Under the pieces are notes generated by a model. That model was not told the origin of the DNA. It worked only from the letters and a program-made list of their open reading frames with translations, and did no database searches. This document shows, piece by piece, positions 7,850 to 16,843 of a stretch of 64,000 bases of DNA. Numbering within the stretch: the stretch's first letter is position 1; every line of letters begins with the position of its first letter. This DNA comes from Actinomyces naeslundii (GTDB lineage Bacteria > Actinomycetota > Actinomycetes > Actinomycetales > Actinomycetaceae), in the NCBI RefSeq assembly GCF_001956585.1, contig NZ_MSRR01000006.1, forward strand, positions 1 through 64,000, in the 5' to 3' direction. A program made the translations under genes and the position numbers.

Positions 7850-9298
7850 ATGAGTGAGCCGATGACGGCGTCGACCGAGAGGGCTGAGAGCGCCCAGGAG
7901 CGGGAGCGCGGGTACTGGCTCTACACCCCGGGCGAGGGCGCGGCGAGATGGGAGGAGTTCCGAACGGCCGGGATCATGGCGCTCAACTGGGACCGGGTTG
8001 GTGATCTTGCCTCCTTCCCCGACAAGGAGTCGCTCCTGGATGCGCTCTACACCCATTACGGGGACTGGGGCGGCCGCCCGCGTAGGGCCGCGGACTCAGT
8101 GTGGGACTACATCCATGCCATGAAACCGGGCGACATCGTCTACGTCCGCCGTAGCTTCAATGAGATCGTGGGGCGCGGAGTGGTTCGCTCCGACTATCGC
8201 TATGACGAGGACCGATCATCCTTCCGGGCGGTGCGTGACGTCGAGTGGACGCATGTCGGCTCCTGGCCGCTCGAGCAGCGGATCGGCAGACTGATGCTGC
8301 AACGCCTCACAGAGAACACGAAGTACACACCGGGCCAGCTCAACGCGCTGATCGGAATCGAGGACTCGCACTCTCCCTCGTCCGCGGACGAGCGGCTCGG
8401 GAATAACGATCTCGATGAGGCGGACGAGCACTACACCAGTACCGATTTCTTGGACGAGGTCTTTCTCAGTCCCGAGGACCTGGATCAGATGCTCGGGCTG
8501 CTGCGACGCAAGAAGAACCTCATCCTCCAGGGCGCTCCGGGCACGGGGAAGACCTTCGCCGCCAAGCGCCTGGCGTACGCGCTCATGGGAGAGACGGATG
8601 ACTCGCGGGTGGAGGTGGTGCAGTTCCACCAGTCGACCGCCTACGAGGATGTCGTCGTCGGGCTGCGCCCCACGGTCGAGGGCGGGTTCGCGGCCGCAGA
8701 GGGCGTCTTCGCCAGGTTCTGCCGGCGCGCTGCCGCCGATCCGGGGCGGGACTACGTGTTCATCATCGACGAGATCAACCGCGCCAACATCTCCAAGGCC
8801 TTCGGCGAGCTGCTCATGCTCATCGAGGCCGAGCACCGCGGGGAGGCGCTGCGCCTGCCCGTGTCCGGGGAGCTGCTGTCCGTCCCGAAGCGGCTCCACA
8901 TCATCGGCATGATGAACACCGCCGACCGGGGCCTGGCCCTCATCGACTACGCGCTGCGGCGTCGCTTCGCCTTCTTCGAGATGAGGCCGGCTCTCGACCA
9001 CCCGGGGTTCCTCAGGCACGTCGAGGCAGTGGGCAGCTCGAGGCTGGAGGCGCTGGTCGACGTCGTACGCCGCCTCAACCAACGGATCGCCGAGGACGAG
9101 GCCCTCGGCCCCGGATTCCAGATCGGCCACTCCTACCTGTGCCTGCCTGCGGGAAACCCTGAGAACCCTGGGGGCATGGATGCGGATGTGACCTCGATGG
9201 TGCGCTACGAGCTGGAGCCACTGGTGCGCGAGTACTGGTTCGACAACCCCGCTGCGATGGACGAGAGCATTCACGAGCTGGAGAGCATCCTGCCATGA
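7850..9298 (+). CDS. mcrB: McrB-like AAA+ GTPase with N-terminal EVE-like domain
   Basis: The motor/specificity subunit of a McrBC type IV restriction system, which recognises modified DNA (typically methylcytosine) and translocates it. Residues about 20-165 look like an EVE/PUA-type reader (GYWLYTPGEGAARWEEF, KPGDIVYVRR). The AAA+ domain follows: Walker A GAPGTGKTFAAK near residue 228, Walker B VFIIDEINRANISKAFGEL, and the McrB sensor MNTADRGLALIDYALRRRF. The length is 482 residues. The ATG has GGAGGA upstream. The stop overlaps the mcrC start by 4 bases (ATGA), so the subunits are translationally coupled. The EVE reader may broaden recognition to other modified bases. Confidence 0.9.
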   Translation: MSEPMTASTERAESAQERERGYWLYTPGEGAARWEEFRTAGIMALNWDRVGDLASFPDKESLLDALYTHYGDWGGRPRRAADSVWDYIHAMKPGDIVYVRRSFNEIVGRGVVRSDYRYDEDRSSFRAVRDVEWTHVGSWPLEQRIGRLMLQRLTENTKYTPGQLNALIGIEDSHSPSSADERLGNNDLDEADEHYTSTDFLDEVFLSPEDLDQMLGLLRRKKNLILQGAPGTGKTFAAKRLAYALMGETDDSRVEVVQFHQSTAYEDVVVGLRPTVEGGFAAAEGVFARFCRRAAADPGRDYVFIIDEINRANISKAFGELLMLIEAEHRGEALRLPVSGELLSVPKRLHIIGMMNTADRGLALIDYALRRRFAFFEMRPALDHPGFLRHVEAVGSSRLEALVDVVRRLNQRIAEDEALGPGFQIGHSYLCLPAGNPENPGGMDADVTSMVRYELEPLVREYWFDNPAAMDESIHELESILP

Positions 9299-10410
9299 CG
9301 GCCGCCCTGCCCGGACGGGCGCAGGACGGGACTGCCGGCCGACCGCACGAGCGTGGTCCCAGCACTGTGCTGCTCAAGAACGTCTACTACATGCTCGCCT
9401 ACGCCTTCAAGGCACTGGAGACCGGCGAGCACCGGCGCCTGGCGGCCGAGGACTTCGAGCACGTCCACGACATGCTCGCCGCGATCCTGGCCGGTGGGCT
9501 GGACAACCGGCGCCGACGCGGTTTCGAGCGGGACTATCAGCCCTTCACCGAGGACCTGACGGTTGTACGGGGACGCATCGACTCGGCCGCCACGATGCGG
9601 CTCAGGGCCCGCCGCAGGAGCCTGGTGCGCTGCGGCTACGACGAGCGCACCGAGAACACCCTCATGAATCGGCTCCTCAAGACCGCCGCCCTGCGCCTGA
9701 TCCTGCACGGCGACATCGCCCGGGCCCGCAGGACGCGCCTGAAGTCCACGCTGCTCGTCATGGGCGGCGTCGAGGTGATGAGCGCCGGGGACCTCAGGCA
9801 GCTGCACTGGGAGAGCCTGCGATTCCACCGCGGTAACCGCTCCTACCGACTGCTCATGGGGGTGTGCCGGCTCGTCCTGGACGAGCGGCTGCTCAGCGGC
9901 GCCGACGGCGCAGTCAGCCTCGCGGACTTCCTCGACACCCAGGAGCTGAGCGCTCTGTACGAGCGCTTCGTCCTGGCCTACTTCCGCCGCCACCACCCCC
10001 ACCTGCGTGCCGGTGCGCCCTGGGTGAGCGGCAGCATCGAGGACGCCCCGGTCTTCCTACCGGGGCTGCACACCGACATCGTCCTGACCGGACCGGAGCG
10101 GACCCTCATCATCGACACCAAGTGCTACGGGCGCATCCTCGGCTCCCGCTACGACAGGCGGATCCTGTCCCCGGCCAACCGCAACCAGATCTACAGCTAC
10201 GTCATGCACGAGGCCAGTGATCCCCGACAGGGCGGGCGCGAGGTCGCCGGCATGCTGCTCTACGCCCAGACCGCCGTCGACCCGCCGATTCGCGAGACCT
10301 GGACCGAGACCGGGCACCGCTTCCACGTGCGCACCCTTGACCTGGACCGGGACTTCACCGAGATCGCCGCTCAGCTCGACGACGTCGCCGCCCTGCTCGC
10401 ACCTACCTGA
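9295..10410 (+). CDS. mcrC: McrC-like nuclease subunit of type IV restriction system
   Basis: The 371-residue nuclease partner of McrB. An N-terminal McrC region begins with VLLKNVYYMLAYAFKAL, and a PD-(D/E)xK nuclease core follows near residues 260-285, with the D of HTDIVL and the DTK of IIDTKCYG. Q-I-Y-S-Y-V follows, as in McrC proteins. The start overlaps mcrB by 4 bases. The last 8 bases overlap the 3' end of the convergent doc toxin gene at 10403-10410, so the restriction pair and the toxin-antitoxin module share a border. Confidence 0.92.
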   Translation: MTAALPGRAQDGTAGRPHERGPSTVLLKNVYYMLAYAFKALETGEHRRLAAEDFEHVHDMLAAILAGGLDNRRRRGFERDYQPFTEDLTVVRGRIDSAATMRLRARRRSLVRCGYDERTENTLMNRLLKTAALRLILHGDIARARRTRLKSTLLVMGGVEVMSAGDLRQLHWESLRFHRGNRSYRLLMGVCRLVLDERLLSGADGAVSLADFLDTQELSALYERFVLAYFRRHHPHLRAGAPWVSGSIEDAPVFLPGLHTDIVLTGPERTLIIDTKCYGRILGSRYDRRILSPANRNQIYSYVMHEASDPRQGGREVAGMLLYAQTAVDPPIRETWTETGHRFHVRTLDLDRDFTEIAAQLDDVAALLAPT

Positions 10411-10801
10411 TCTCTTCCGAGTCGTGGCTGCGCCATTGAGACAGGGCCTCAGCGGTCCCCTTGAGCGAGAGCTCTCCTGCCGCTACGGCCATCACCAGCT
10501 GGTAGGCATCATCGTCGGGAGCCTCGATCCAGTGGCAGTTGATGTCCAGAAAGACCAGCGTGGCCAACCACCCCAGGCGCTTGTTTCCATCCACCAGGGG
10601 ATGATTTCGGACCAGGGAATGGACCAGGGAATCGAGCAGGGCCGCAGCTTTCTCATCGATCGTGGCGTACGCGTCACGTCCCCAGAGAGTGGCTGTAGGG
10701 CGGTGCAGCGCCGAGTCGAGCAGACCGAGATCCCGGACCGGTCCGACGGCGAGGTCCTCAATGAGTATCAGGGCGTCCTCAAGCGTCAGATACTCGATCA
10801 T
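10403..10801 (-). CDS. doc: Doc-type Fic toxin (death-on-curing family)
   Basis: A 132-residue Doc-like protein with the Fic active-site motif HPLVDGNKRLGW near residues 67-78 and the family opening EYLTLEDALILIEDL. Doc toxins phosphorylate EF-Tu and arrest translation. The start chosen is the ATG at 10801, 10 bases after the antitoxin stop; starts further upstream would overlap the antitoxin. The adenylylation-type Fic inhibitory helix (S/TxxxEG) is not seen inside the protein, as expected when a separate antitoxin neutralises it. It is second in a two-gene operon and converges with mcrC, overlapping it by 8 bases. Confidence 0.88.
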   Translation of the reverse strand: MIEYLTLEDALILIEDLAVGPVRDLGLLDSALHRPTATLWGRDAYATIDEKAAALLDSLVHSLVRNHPLVDGNKRLGWLATLVFLDINCHWIEAPDDDAYQLVMAVAAGELSLKGTAEALSQWRSHDSEEIR

Positions 10802-10811
10802 CCGTGCCTGC

Positions 10812-11015
10812 TCAGCGACCAAGGCGTTCCAGGACCTCGGCATACCGGGTACGGATACGGGCGGACGCTTCTTTAACTCGCCGCTCATGTCCGCGGCGTG
10901 CGGCCACCTCGTGGATCGCTCGGATCGTCGCCTCCTGGCGGCTGACCCCGTCCTCCTTGGCAAGAAGTGTCAGAAGACGCTCGTCCTCTTCACTTAAACG
11001 CAGTGTCATCGCCAT
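10812..11015 (-). CDS. ribbon-helix-helix antitoxin of the Doc toxin
   Basis: A 67-residue protein whose N terminus MTLRLSEEDERLLTLLAKE, followed by GVSRQEATIRAI, is a CopG/Arc-like ribbon-helix-helix. The charged C-terminal part (KEASARIRTRYAEVLERLG) would wrap the toxin. RHH antitoxins paired with Doc replace the more usual Phd partner. It lies directly upstream of doc and is preceded by a perfect dyad at 11032-11052, fitting autorepression by an RHH dimer of dimers. Confidence 0.85.
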   Translation of the reverse strand: MAMTLRLSEEDERLLTLLAKEDGVSRQEATIRAIHEVAARRGHERRVKEASARIRTRYAEVLERLGR

Positions 11016-11031
11016 GCGCCCACAGTAGCAG

Positions 11032-11052
11032 GTGATACCACACTGGTATCAC
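11032..11052. promoter_or_regulatory. perfect 9+3+9 inverted repeat, candidate antitoxin operator
   Basis: GTGATACCA at 11032-11040 and TGGTATCAC at 11044-11052 are perfect inverted copies around a 3-base centre. The dyad ends 17 bases upstream of the antitoxin start, where its promoter must lie. This is the position and shape expected of an autoregulatory RHH operator. It also lies upstream of the rightward alpha-amylase gene, but over 130 bases from that start. Confidence 0.75.
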
Positions 11053-11183
11053 GTGTGGTGTGCTCGGAGGAATCGACCGGAGTTCTCAGCTCACCTGTGG
11101 GGACATCCTGCGCGTGGACGCACGGGCTTTTCGATCACGCATTCGGCTTCCGCCGTCGGGGGAGGGCTGGCAGCATCGGATCC

Positions 11184-12716
11184 GTGACCGAGAACCGCGC
11201 CCAGCCCAGCCCCGCCAACCCGGACGACGTCGTCAACCCCCTCCTGCTTCAGGCCTTCGCCTGGGACCTGCCCGCCGACTCCACCCACTGGCGCGTCCTG
11301 GCGGACAACGCCTTCCTCCTGGCCGACTGCGGCGTGAGCTCGGCCTGGCTGCCGCCCGCCTACAAGGGACAGGCCGGGGTGGAGGACGTCGGCTACGGCG
11401 TCTACGACACCTACGACCTGGGCGAGTTCGACCAGAAGGGCACCGTCCCCACCAAGTACGGCACCAAGGAGGACTACCTCGCCGCCATCGAGGCCCTGCA
11501 CGCCGCCGGCATCAGCGTCGTGGCCGACATCGTCCTCAACCACCGCATGGGCGGTGACGACACCGAGGTCGTGCGCGCCACCCCGGTCGACCCCCACGAC
11601 CGCATGCGCCCCATCGGTGATGCCGAGGAGATCACCACCTGGACCCGCTACACCTTTCCGGGGCGCAACGGCGCCTACTCGGACTTCACCTGGGACTGGA
11701 CCTGCTTCCACGGCACCGACTGGGACGAGGCCCGCCACCAGCAGGGCGTGTGGCTCTTCGAGGGCAAGCAGTGGAACGAGAACGTCAACGACGAGCTCGG
11801 CAACTACGACTACCTCATGGGCTCCGACGTCCACGTCACCGACCCCGCCGTCAGTGCCGAGATGGACCGCTGGGGGCGCTGGTACGTGGAGACCACCGGC
11901 GTCGACGGCCTGCGCCTGGACGCTCTCAAGCACGTCGGTGCCGACTTCTTCGCCCGCTGGCTGCCCCAGCTGCGACGCGCCACCGGGCGCGCCCTGCCGG
12001 CCGTGGGCGAGTACTGGACCCGCGACGTCGCCGAGCTGGAGGGCTACCTGGAGGCCGTTCCCTTCATGAGCCTGTTCGACGTCCCCCTCCACTTCCACCT
12101 GCACGCCGCCTCCACCTCCAACGGCGACGTCGACCTGTCCCGCCTCTTCGAGGGCACTCTCGTGGCCTCCGATCCCGCCCGCGCCGTGACCTTCGTGGAG
12201 AATCACGACACCCAGCCGGGGCAGTCGCTGGCCTCCACCATCGAGTCGTGGTTCAAGCCCTCGGCCTACGCCCTCATCCTGCTGCGCGAGGCCGGGACCC
12301 CCTGCGTCTTCTGGGGCGACCTGTTCGGCACCCCCGAGACCGGTGACCTGCCGGCCGTCACCGAGCTGCCGCTGCTCATGACCATGCGGCGCGCACTGGC
12401 CCACGGCCCCCAGCACGATTACCTCGACGGGCCCGACCTCGTCGGCTTCGCGCGCGAGGGCGACGATGCCCACCCCGGCTCCGGGCTCGCCGTCGTCCTG
12501 TCCGACCGCAAGGCCGGCGCCAAGCGTCTCCACGTCGGGGCTCGGCACGCCGGCGAGCAGTGGATCTGCGTCCTGGGCGGGCACGAGCCGGTCACCGTCG
12601 GTGACGACGGCGCCGTCGAGCTGCCCGTGTCCGACGGCGGTCTGAGCGTCTACGCGCCCGAGACCGCCAAGCCGATCCTGGACAACGCCGAGCAGCATCT
12701 CCTGCGCCAGCGCTGA
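11184..12716 (+). CDS. cytoplasmic GH13 alpha-amylase
   Basis: A 510-residue alpha-amylase without signal peptide, so it should act on intracellular glycogen or imported maltodextrins. All four GH13 regions are present: DIVLNHRMGG near residue 115, GLRLDALKHV near 242 (nucleophile Asp), VGEYW near 273 (acid/base Glu) and VENHDT near 339. The start chosen is the GTG at 11184 (VTENRAQPS), since protein-like sequence begins there; the frame is open to an earlier GTG at 11055 with low-complexity residues. The overall type is AmyS-like, a liquefying amylase with a short C-terminal beta domain. Confidence 0.9.
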   Translation: MTENRAQPSPANPDDVVNPLLLQAFAWDLPADSTHWRVLADNAFLLADCGVSSAWLPPAYKGQAGVEDVGYGVYDTYDLGEFDQKGTVPTKYGTKEDYLAAIEALHAAGISVVADIVLNHRMGGDDTEVVRATPVDPHDRMRPIGDAEEITTWTRYTFPGRNGAYSDFTWDWTCFHGTDWDEARHQQGVWLFEGKQWNENVNDELGNYDYLMGSDVHVTDPAVSAEMDRWGRWYVETTGVDGLRLDALKHVGADFFARWLPQLRRATGRALPAVGEYWTRDVAELEGYLEAVPFMSLFDVPLHFHLHAASTSNGDVDLSRLFEGTLVASDPARAVTFVENHDTQPGQSLASTIESWFKPSAYALILLREAGTPCVFWGDLFGTPETGDLPAVTELPLLMTMRRALAHGPQHDYLDGPDLVGFAREGDDAHPGSGLAVVLSDRKAGAKRLHVGARHAGEQWICVLGGHEPVTVGDDGAVELPVSDGGLSVYAPETAKPILDNAEQHLLRQR

Positions 12717-12813
12717 GTCATGGTGCCGGCGCCTGCCTTCCCGGCCGATGCTGCGGGCGCGTAGGGTGACGGTGGCAGCCACACGCATCTGAGCCGACCT
12801 TCCTGGAGGAGAC

Positions 12814-13407
12814 ATGCCCGCTTTCCACGCGCCCACCGACCAGAGGACCGAGAAGGCCGTCGCCGTCTTCATCGCGCCGGGACTGGAGGAGGTCGAGGCG
12901 CTGGCGACCGTGGACATCCTCTTCCGCGCCGGAATCCCGACGACGATGATCTCAGTGACCCCTGAGCGGACCGTCACCTCCTCCCACAACATCGTCGTCA
13001 CCTGCGACCTCACCCTGGCCGAGGCGAACCTGGCCGACTACGACATGCTCGTCCTGCCCGGTGGCATCCCCGGCACCCCCAACCTCAAGGCCGTCGAGCC
13101 GCTCATGGCCGCGGTCACCGAGCGCGTGCGCGCCGGCCGACCGGTGGCCGCCATCTGCGCCGCCCCCTCGATCCTGGCCGAGCTGGGTCTGCTCGAGGGC
13201 CGCCAGGCGACGTCGAACCCGGGCTTCATCAGCGTGCTCGCCGAGCACGGTGCGCAGGTCAGCCAAGCCGCCGTGGTGGCCGACGGCCCCGTCATCACCT
13301 CCCGCGGCATGGGCACCGCCATCGACTTCGGCCTGGAGATCGTGCGCCACTACCTCGGCGAGAAGGCCGTCGACGACGTCAAGGCCAAGATCGTCTACCA
13401 GGGCTGA
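12814..13407 (+). CDS. DJ-1/PfpI family protein
   Basis: A 197-residue class I glutamine amidotransferase-like protein of the DJ-1/ThiJ/PfpI family. It has the early glutamate in APGLEEVEA and the nucleophile cysteine in AAICAAPSIL near residue 116. Bacterial members are proposed glyoxalases, deglycases or chaperones, and the sequence does not decide between these. The ATG follows CTGGAGGAGAC. It is a single gene, convergent with the SdpI-like gene. Confidence 0.88.
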   Translation: MPAFHAPTDQRTEKAVAVFIAPGLEEVEALATVDILFRAGIPTTMISVTPERTVTSSHNIVVTCDLTLAEANLADYDMLVLPGGIPGTPNLKAVEPLMAAVTERVRAGRPVAAICAAPSILAELGLLEGRQATSNPGFISVLAEHGAQVSQAAVVADGPVITSRGMGTAIDFGLEIVRHYLGEKAVDDVKAKIVYQG

Positions 13408-13470
13408 GCGCTCCAGCCCTGACGCCGACGTCCCCTACCGGCTCCCTCGCCTGCGTCTGAGGGGACCGGT

Positions 13471-13842
13471 TCATGCGTTCCTCGTCAGCATCGCAGCGCA
13501 CCTGCGGGCCTGAACGTGAAGGAACGCGATACCGGCAACCATCTGAATCAGCGTGATGGCCATGGGGACCAGGATCGAGACCGTCTCATGCAGGACCGCC
13601 TGGATGACGAACAGGAGAGCCGAGTCGATGAAGACCACGCCCAGTCCTATAGTCGCCACCGCGCACCGGGCCTGCATCGTGTACCAGTTCTTCTCGGAGC
13701 GCTGCGCGATCTCGTAGCGCACTCCCGCCCACGAGTTCGGCGGGAGCCTGTGCTGCGCCATCCGGCGCCCCAGCACCACGAGCACGATCCCGGTCACGCC
13801 CAGGACCAGGCTCATGAGTATGGAAATAGCTGTCTCAACCAT
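13471..13842 (-). CDS. SdpI/YhfL-like small membrane protein
   Basis: A 123-residue protein with three or four predicted membrane segments. The motif PPNSWAGVRYEIAQRSEKNWY after the first segment is the SdpI-family signature loop. In Bacillus SdpI is an immunity protein and signal transducer for a toxin, but most actinobacterial members are uncharacterised and no toxin gene is near. The start at 13842 has GAGGGACATCG upstream; an in-frame upstream ATG would add 28 hydrophilic residues. Confidence 0.75.
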   Translation of the reverse strand: MVETAISILMSLVLGVTGIVLVVLGRRMAQHRLPPNSWAGVRYEIAQRSEKNWYTMQARCAVATIGLGVVFIDSALLFVIQAVLHETVSILVPMAITLIQMVAGIAFLHVQARRCAAMLTRNA

Positions 13843-14004
13843 CGATGTCCCTCGTTGTCCGTCGGAGTGGTGGAGGTTCTCGGTTCCGGTGAGCTCTCCT
13901 TGCATGGTACGCCCGCGCGGACGCACTGTGAACCTCGCGTCCTCACGCCTGAGGGGCGGTCAACGAGAATCAAGGTGCGTCCGCGGGCGGTGCAGCTGGT
14001 CTGA

Positions 14005-14640
14005 TCAGGGTTTGATACTGCGGCGCCCCTTGGGGACGAGGGCCGCGACGACGAGCAGGCCCCCCAGCCCGGCCAGGCAGGCGATGGCCGTCGTCGTGAA
14101 GTCGAAGCGCAGCCCCAGGCCCGCCGCGATGAGCAGCCCACCTATGAGGAGCAGGAAGGCCCCCCACAGGAGCGTGGACCCCTTGATGTCCTGGGGGGCC
14201 TGAGGTCGCTGGTCCTGACCGGTCACCGTCCCGGCGCTCCACACCGGGCCCGGCGTCGACGACGCGGGCGCCGAGTCCGCGGACGTGACGCGGCCCTTGC
14301 CGCTCTTACCTTCCCGTCCGAAGGGGTCGGTATCGAAGGCGGTGGAGAAACCGTTCTGGTTCTGGGCTGAGCTCGCGGCCGGAGAGGTGGGTACATCAGT
14401 TGGCGCTGCCGCCTTGCTCTTAGCGTCGGCATCGTCGGTACGGGCGACCTGATCGGTACCGCTCGGTGCGCCTTCGGTGCTCAGGACATCAGTAGCGGCA
14501 CCGTCGGAGGTGGGAAGCGGCATGGTGAGTGGTCGGGTGTCGCCGGAAGCCGGAAAGGGCCTCGTGGCGTCCTCGCTGGTCGCCTCGGTGCTGTTCTTAC
14601 TGGCGTCGTCGGGCGACGTCGTGGACGAGGTACTGCTCAT
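14005..14640 (-). CDS. hypothetical protein, disordered N terminus and two membrane segments
   Basis: A 211-residue protein of unknown function. Residues 1-145 are rich in Ser, Thr, Asp, Ala and Pro and probably disordered. Two hydrophobic segments follow (LLWGAFLLLIGGLLIAAGL and a segment ending LLVVAALVP), then a short basic tail. The start at 14640 has AAGGAG upstream. It lies 82 bases downstream of the PspC-domain gene and is probably in its operon, so an envelope-stress role is possible but unproven. Confidence 0.65.
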   Translation of the reverse strand: MSSTSSTTSPDDASKNSTEATSEDATRPFPASGDTRPLTMPLPTSDGAATDVLSTEGAPSGTDQVARTDDADAKSKAAAPTDVPTSPAASSAQNQNGFSTAFDTDPFGREGKSGKGRVTSADSAPASSTPGPVWSAGTVTGQDQRPQAPQDIKGSTLLWGAFLLLIGGLLIAAGLGLRFDFTTTAIACLAGLGGLLVVAALVPKGRRSIKP

Positions 14641-14722
14641 TGGGGGTCTCCTTGGATAGGGGCCGGGACATGCCCGGGAAAGATTTCTGGTGGCTGAAAC
14701 GAGTGCGGAGGCGCGGGTGCGA

Positions 14723-16810
14723 TCAGCCGGCATCCGCCGGGGTGGCCGTGGCGGGCTGCTTGGGGGGAGCCTGGGAGGGCGCCGGCGTGGCCGTTCCGGA
14801 GGAGGCCGGGCTCGCACTGGACTGTGCGGTGCTCTGTCCGGACAGGATCTTTTGCACGCAGGAGTCGTAGGCGGTGCGCTCCGCGGAGGTCAGGCCGGAC
14901 AGGTTGCCCCAGCCGACATCCTCGCTTCGGTTGTCCTCGTTGACGCTCCCGTGGGCCGTGCGGATGCAGGCCTCGGCGTCCTCAGCCTTGATGGCCTGGT
15001 GGCTCATGCCCGGAACCGGCAGGGTGCCTTCGTGGACATTGCCCTTCTCGTCGTACCAGGAGCTGACGATCCACACGGATTCCTCGTTGTCGCCGTACCA
15101 GAAGACGGTGCCCCGTGACTCCTCGACGTTGATCGTCCCGGTGTCCACCGAGGCGTTGATGGTGATCGCCGGTCGCCCGTCCTCGCTGCTGGGGGAGGTC
15201 AGGGTGGACGCGACGTTCAGGCCGCCATGGGATTCCCTGTAGGCGGGCACGGCCTTTCCGGCCACGTCATAGGCAGGTAGGTTCTCGTCGTCGGTCCCCA
15301 TCTGCTTGCCGTTGACGGTCCAGGCCCTCGAGACCCGCGACTCGATCGTCCCCATGTCGACGTCGGTCTTGACCGTCACCCGCTGGTTGGTGTCGGTCTT
15401 GATGCGGAGGGTCCCGACGTCGAGGTGGGCGGTGATGGTGGAGAGCCTGCCGGCCTCCTCAACGGGCATGCCGCGCAGGTCCAAGGTGAGATCACCGACG
15501 TCCTTGCTGCGAGTGACGCTGCCGCCGCTGGCCGACGACGCCAGCTCCTTCCACGTCACCGTGCTCGAGGCGAAAGTGGCCGAATCCGTGAGGTCCTTGA
15601 AAGGCATGTGGGCCAGGCTCGAGGGGACGACCGAGGCGGTGGCAAGAGCGGGGATCGCCATGATGAAGAGGGCCGGCCAGCCCAGCACCGTCATCCAGCC
15701 GCCGTGCCGACGGCGCAGACCACTGATGAAGATGCCTGCACCCAGGAGAGCGACCAGGACGCCGATGAGAATGAACTGGCCCTGGAGCAGGCCGACGCGG
15801 TGGGTCGCCGTGGCGTACCAGATGCCTGCTCCGGTCAGGAGCCCCAGCCCCAGGATCGCCAGCGACGTCGAGGAACCGGGACCGGGACGGCGCGGGCGCA
15901 GTGGGCGGGCCGGCATGGGCGCCGGCTGGTAGGGCGGGTGCTGCCGGTAGGAACGGTTCCGCCAGCTCGGACCGTTCGCCGGGCGGTTGAAGGCCGGGGC
16001 GCCAGAGCCTGCTGGGGAGAAGGCTGAGGAGTCTGAGGCCGATGGCGAGCCGGTCGCCGAGGGGAAGGCCCCGGGTGCGGCCTGGCCGGTCTGGTCACCA
16101 GGATGGTTGCCCGGTGACTGCTCGGCGCCGTGCTGAGTGGTCTGCCAGGGCTGGTGGCCCTGCGGGGCCGGAGCGGTGTTCCGGACTCCGCGGCGGTTCT
16201 GGACGAGGCGGACGGCGAAGATGACGGCCAGGACGGTCAGCCCCAGCCAGAACAAGGACCACACGGGGGCGGCGATTCCCGGGAGGCCCCACAGGTTGAT
16301 GTACCAGCTGGGGATGAGGCCGTTACCGAGCGTCGACATGCCCACGATCGTCATACCGATGGCTCCCGCCAGGCCGGCGTTGAAGCGGCCGGAGAGCGCC
16401 TCCTCCAGGTGGATGCGCCCGTCGGACTCCTCGGGCAGAAGGGCCCAGGCCACGCCGTACAGGACCAGTCCGACACCGGCGAAGATCGAGAGCACCACCC
16501 ATACGCAGCGCACCAGAACAGGATCCAGGCCGAAGCGGTAGGCGACCCCGCCGGCCACACCTGCGATCCAGCGCTCGTTGGTGCGCATGAGGCCAGAGCC
16601 GCGCAGGGAGTCGAAGAAACGGCGCGTCGAGCCGCCCTGGGGCCCGGACCGGGGCCCGCCGTACTGCTGGTAGGAGGGGCCGGGCCCGGGCTGCGGGCCC
16701 GTTTGGGAGCGGTGCTGGGAGCCGCCGGTGCCGTGGGAGTCGGAAGGACCGGAGGACGTGGAGCCGGCGGGAGAGTCGCCGTCAGGCGAGGGAGTGGGCA
16801 TGTCATTCAT
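14723..16810 (-). CDS. PspC-domain multi-pass membrane protein
   Basis: A 695-residue membrane protein. A Pro/Ser/Gly-rich N terminus of about 75 residues precedes a PspC domain (WIAGVAGGVAYRFGLDPVLVRCVWVV, then YGVAWALLPEE, about residues 80-140). Further membrane segments, a long Pro/Ala-rich linker and another cluster of hydrophobic segments follow. The C-terminal half has repeated beta-strand sequence resembling the toast-rack/DUF2807 fold (LTLDLRG, LDVGTLRIKT, VDMGTIESRV), probably extracytoplasmic. It is divergent from the PspC-histidine kinase gene across 125 bases, so it is likely a target or partner of that kinase. ATGs at 16810 and 16801 are both possible starts. Confidence 0.8.
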   Translation of the reverse strand: MNDMPTPSPDGDSPAGSTSSGPSDSHGTGGSQHRSQTGPQPGPGPSYQQYGGPRSGPQGGSTRRFFDSLRGSGLMRTNERWIAGVAGGVAYRFGLDPVLVRCVWVVLSIFAGVGLVLYGVAWALLPEESDGRIHLEEALSGRFNAGLAGAIGMTIVGMSTLGNGLIPSWYINLWGLPGIAAPVWSLFWLGLTVLAVIFAVRLVQNRRGVRNTAPAPQGHQPWQTTQHGAEQSPGNHPGDQTGQAAPGAFPSATGSPSASDSSAFSPAGSGAPAFNRPANGPSWRNRSYRQHPPYQPAPMPARPLRPRRPGPGSSTSLAILGLGLLTGAGIWYATATHRVGLLQGQFILIGVLVALLGAGIFISGLRRRHGGWMTVLGWPALFIMAIPALATASVVPSSLAHMPFKDLTDSATFASSTVTWKELASSASGGSVTRSKDVGDLTLDLRGMPVEEAGRLSTITAHLDVGTLRIKTDTNQRVTVKTDVDMGTIESRVSRAWTVNGKQMGTDDENLPAYDVAGKAVPAYRESHGGLNVASTLTSPSSEDGRPAITINASVDTGTINVEESRGTVFWYGDNEESVWIVSSWYDEKGNVHEGTLPVPGMSHQAIKAEDAEACIRTAHGSVNEDNRSEDVGWGNLSGLTSAERTAYDSCVQKILSGQSTAQSSASPASSGTATPAPSQAPPKQPATATPADAG

Positions 16811-16843
16811 GCCACCAATTCTTCGCTCCCGCGTCCCGCGCCA

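Noticed and set aside
10843-10963. Longer N terminus for the Doc toxin
   Set aside because: Starts at 10963, 10888 or 10843 would overlap the antitoxin gene; the Doc family opens at the ATG at 10801.
11091-13013. 640-codon open frame on the minus strand
   Set aside because: It is the antisense shadow of the alpha-amylase and PfpI genes, with Gly/Val/Asp-rich sequence and no motif. Very high GC leaves long open antisense frames.
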